Shown: piece after piece, positions 62,991-64,000 of the stretch
Numbering within the stretch: the stretch's first letter is position 1
Layout: the number at the start of each line of letters is the position of its first letter
Source: Paenibacillus sp. NEAU-GSW1
GTDB lineage: Bacteria > Bacillota > Bacilli > Paenibacillales > Paenibacillaceae
Length of the DNA stretch: 64,000 nt
Assembly: GCF_009737085.1 (NCBI RefSeq)
Contig: NZ_WOVL01000010.1
Span: 119,519-183,518 of the forward strand
Direction: 5' to 3'
The notes under the pieces: generated by a model
Database searches by the model: none
What the model was told of the DNA's origin: nothing
Seen by the model: only the letters and a program-made list of their open reading frames with translations
Program-made: the position numbers and the translations under genes

Positions 62991-63135
62991 CCTTACATCA
63001 GGATCTTTGAGCTTGACATCGGGATCTTTGAGTTTACTCAAAGTCACTCTGCTTTACTCAAAGTCACTCTGCTTTACTCAAAGTCACTCTGCCTTACTCA
63101 AAGTCACTCTGCCTTACATCAGGATCTTTGAGCTT
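62991..63135. repeat. Composite tandem repeat upstream of spoVAC
   Basis: Four contiguous 20-bp units TTACTCAAAGTCACTCTGCY (63034-63113) lie between two identical 24-bp flanks (62991-63014 and 63112-63135, containing ATCAGGATCTTTGAGCTT). A third, altered copy of the flank sits at 63014-63035. The left flank ends in CTCCTTAC, which is the spoVAC ribosome binding site on the other strand. Confidence 0.9.
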
Positions 63136-63149
63136 GTTAAATTCACTCC

Positions 63150-64000
63150 AAATTCAATTGCTTCCTTCCTCATTATTTGTCAGAACAGAATGAGATATGT
63201 ATGGCAACTATTCCGCATTATAGGCAAAGGCAAAAAAAAGGGGCCGTCTAGCGCGGAGAGCTATCCCCGCAACGCTATTTTTAGATTTTTATCCTTTGCA
63301 GCTTTCTTCAGCAAATGATGGGCAAGTGAAAGCCACCCGACCTCTAGACTGACTTTCGGCAAGCCTCGAAGCAGGAACCGGCGGAATCCTCGGTTATTCT
63401 TGATTGGGCCAAACACACGCTCTGGTTCGTGCATGCGTCGAACCGATAATGCATATCCATCCTCGCTCTTTAATTGCTCCCTCGCTTGTCGTTTGAGGCG
63501 AAGATATTCCATGCTAACCTTTATTTCACGCTCGCCTTGTGCCTTCGTACATCGTTCCTTCAGCGGGCAGCCTTCACAGGAAAGGCTGCGATAATGGCGA
63601 GTGGTAATTTCATAACCACTTTCCGTGGTACTTCTGCTTTCATAACGGAATAGAAGTTTCTGTCCTGCTGCGCATGTCCTCGTGTCTTCTTTCTCGTCAT
63701 ACAACCAATGCTCGAATTTGCTAATGTCTTGCTTCCACGCTTTGGTATTTTCTTTGTGATAGGTATTGTATTTAACAAGTGCCCGTTGTTCCTCAGACTC
63801 CAGGTAAGCATAGTTTTCTTCACTTCCATAACCTGCGTCTGCAATGATGGTTCCCGGCAATTGACCAAGCGATGCTTTCACTTTGTCCAGGTGTGGCTTA
63901 AGACAACGCGTGTCTGTTGGGCGTTGGTGAAGGCTGTAACTAAGGATGAACTGATCTTCTGTTCCAATCTGCACGTTATATCCCGGCTTCAATTGTCCAT
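63150..64000 (-). mobile_element. Insertion sequence, IS1182 family (partial)
   Basis: The transposase reading frame enters from the right edge and stops at 63261. The element's own right end must lie between the repeat array and the stop codon; the terminal inverted repeat could not be fixed without the other end. The start coordinate given is approximate. Confidence 0.6.
63261..64000 (-). CDS. IS1182-family transposase, C-terminal part
   Basis: Residues visible: about 246, running off the right edge. The DDE core is recognisable: GYNVQIGTEDQFI..., IIADAGYGSEENYAYLE (second Asp), a Cys-rich insertion (SCEGCPLKERCT), then YLRLKRQAREQLKSEDGYALSVRRMHEPERVFGPIKNNRGFRRFLLRGLPKV with the catalytic Glu. 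The final part (LEVGWLSLAHHLLKKA) is usual for the IS1182 group. No frameshift or stop occurs inside the visible part, so this portion looks intact. It lies 280 bases upstream of spoVAC. Confidence 0.88.
   Translation of the reverse strand, partial: GQLKPGYNVQIGTEDQFILSYSLHQRPTDTRCLKPHLDKVKASLGQLPGTIIADAGYGSEENYAYLESEEQRALVKYNTYHKENTKAWKQDISKFEHWLYDEKEDTRTCAAGQKLLFRYESRSTTESGYEITTRHYRSLSCEGCPLKERCTKAQGEREIKVSMEYLRLKRQAREQLKSEDGYALSVRRMHEPERVFGPIKNNRGFRRFLLRGLPKVSLEVGWLSLAHHLLKKAAKDKNLKIALRG

Noticed and set aside
63034..63113. Possible CRISPR-like array
   Set aside because: The 20-bp units are contiguous with no spacers between them and no cas genes are present.

Overview
This window looks like a chromosomal stretch of a Paenibacillus-like, endospore-forming Firmicute. 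The evidence is moderate GC content, strong AGGAGG-type ribosome binding sites with frequent GTG/TTG starts, a spoVAC-spoVAD-spoVAE operon, Bacillus-type gene clusters (yqeG-yqeH-aroE-yqeI-nadD-yqeK-rsfS-yqeM, yqhH-yqhG, yhaO-yhaN, moxR-DUF58-transglutaminase) and many short intergenic hairpin repeats. The assignment rests on protein recognition by eye; no database search was possible.

Layout. 0-4 kb: the start of an unidentified membrane protein, a lectin-like protein, menA, and a GntR/ABC-transporter operon with an inverted repeat over its promoter. 4-8.2 kb: a GH1 beta-glucosidase, then a chemotaxis receptor preceded by a clear c-di-GMP-I riboswitch. 8.2-13.3 kb: a small DUF2536-type protein, tRNA-Thr and tRNA-Pro, an acyl-CoA dehydrogenase-like flavoprotein, a YdcF/SanA-type protein, a PatB/MalY-type C-S lyase and an MFS exporter. 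13.6-17.4 kb: a B12-dependent class II ribonucleotide reductase (RNR) split by a 376-residue LAGLIDADG intein placed immediately before the thiyl-radical cysteine, under two NrdR boxes. 17.5-23.4 kb: yqhH, yqhG, a secreted protein, yqzE, a CwlD-like amidase and a divergent polysaccharide deacetylase. 23.5-33.7 kb: two identical tRNA-Leu(CAG) genes, an LD-carboxypeptidase, a GNAT, an Rrf2 regulator, two xpt paralogues, a maltodextrin ABC transporter without its ATPase, a small broken gene and small unknown genes. 33.7-45 kb: an ArsB-like carrier, a YkvI-type carrier, a glycosyltransferase-yhaO-yhaN operon, a membrane diguanylate cyclase, a HAD phosphatase, a DUF2164 protein and a PhzF protein. 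45-50 kb: the class Ib RNR operon nrdI-nrdE-nrdF, again under two NrdR boxes, and thymidine kinase. 50-63 kb: the yqe cluster with a CvfB-like gene inserted, the moxR-DUF58-transglutaminase operon and spoVACDE. The window ends inside an IS1182-type transposase.

How the parts connect. Nucleotide supply recurs: two independent RNR classes with matching NrdR-box promoter architecture, thymidine kinase and two xanthine phosphoribosyltransferases. c-di-GMP signalling appears twice, as a diguanylate cyclase and as a riboswitch on a chemotaxis receptor. Most other genes are ordinary core genome.

I did not find a convincing new multi-gene system. The most unusual signals are the intein in the RNR active site, the riboswitch-controlled receptor, strong hairpins inside or in the leader of operons (mdx, nrdEF), and several families of intergenic hairpin repeats, two of which form small arrays with roughly 50/60-bp spacing.
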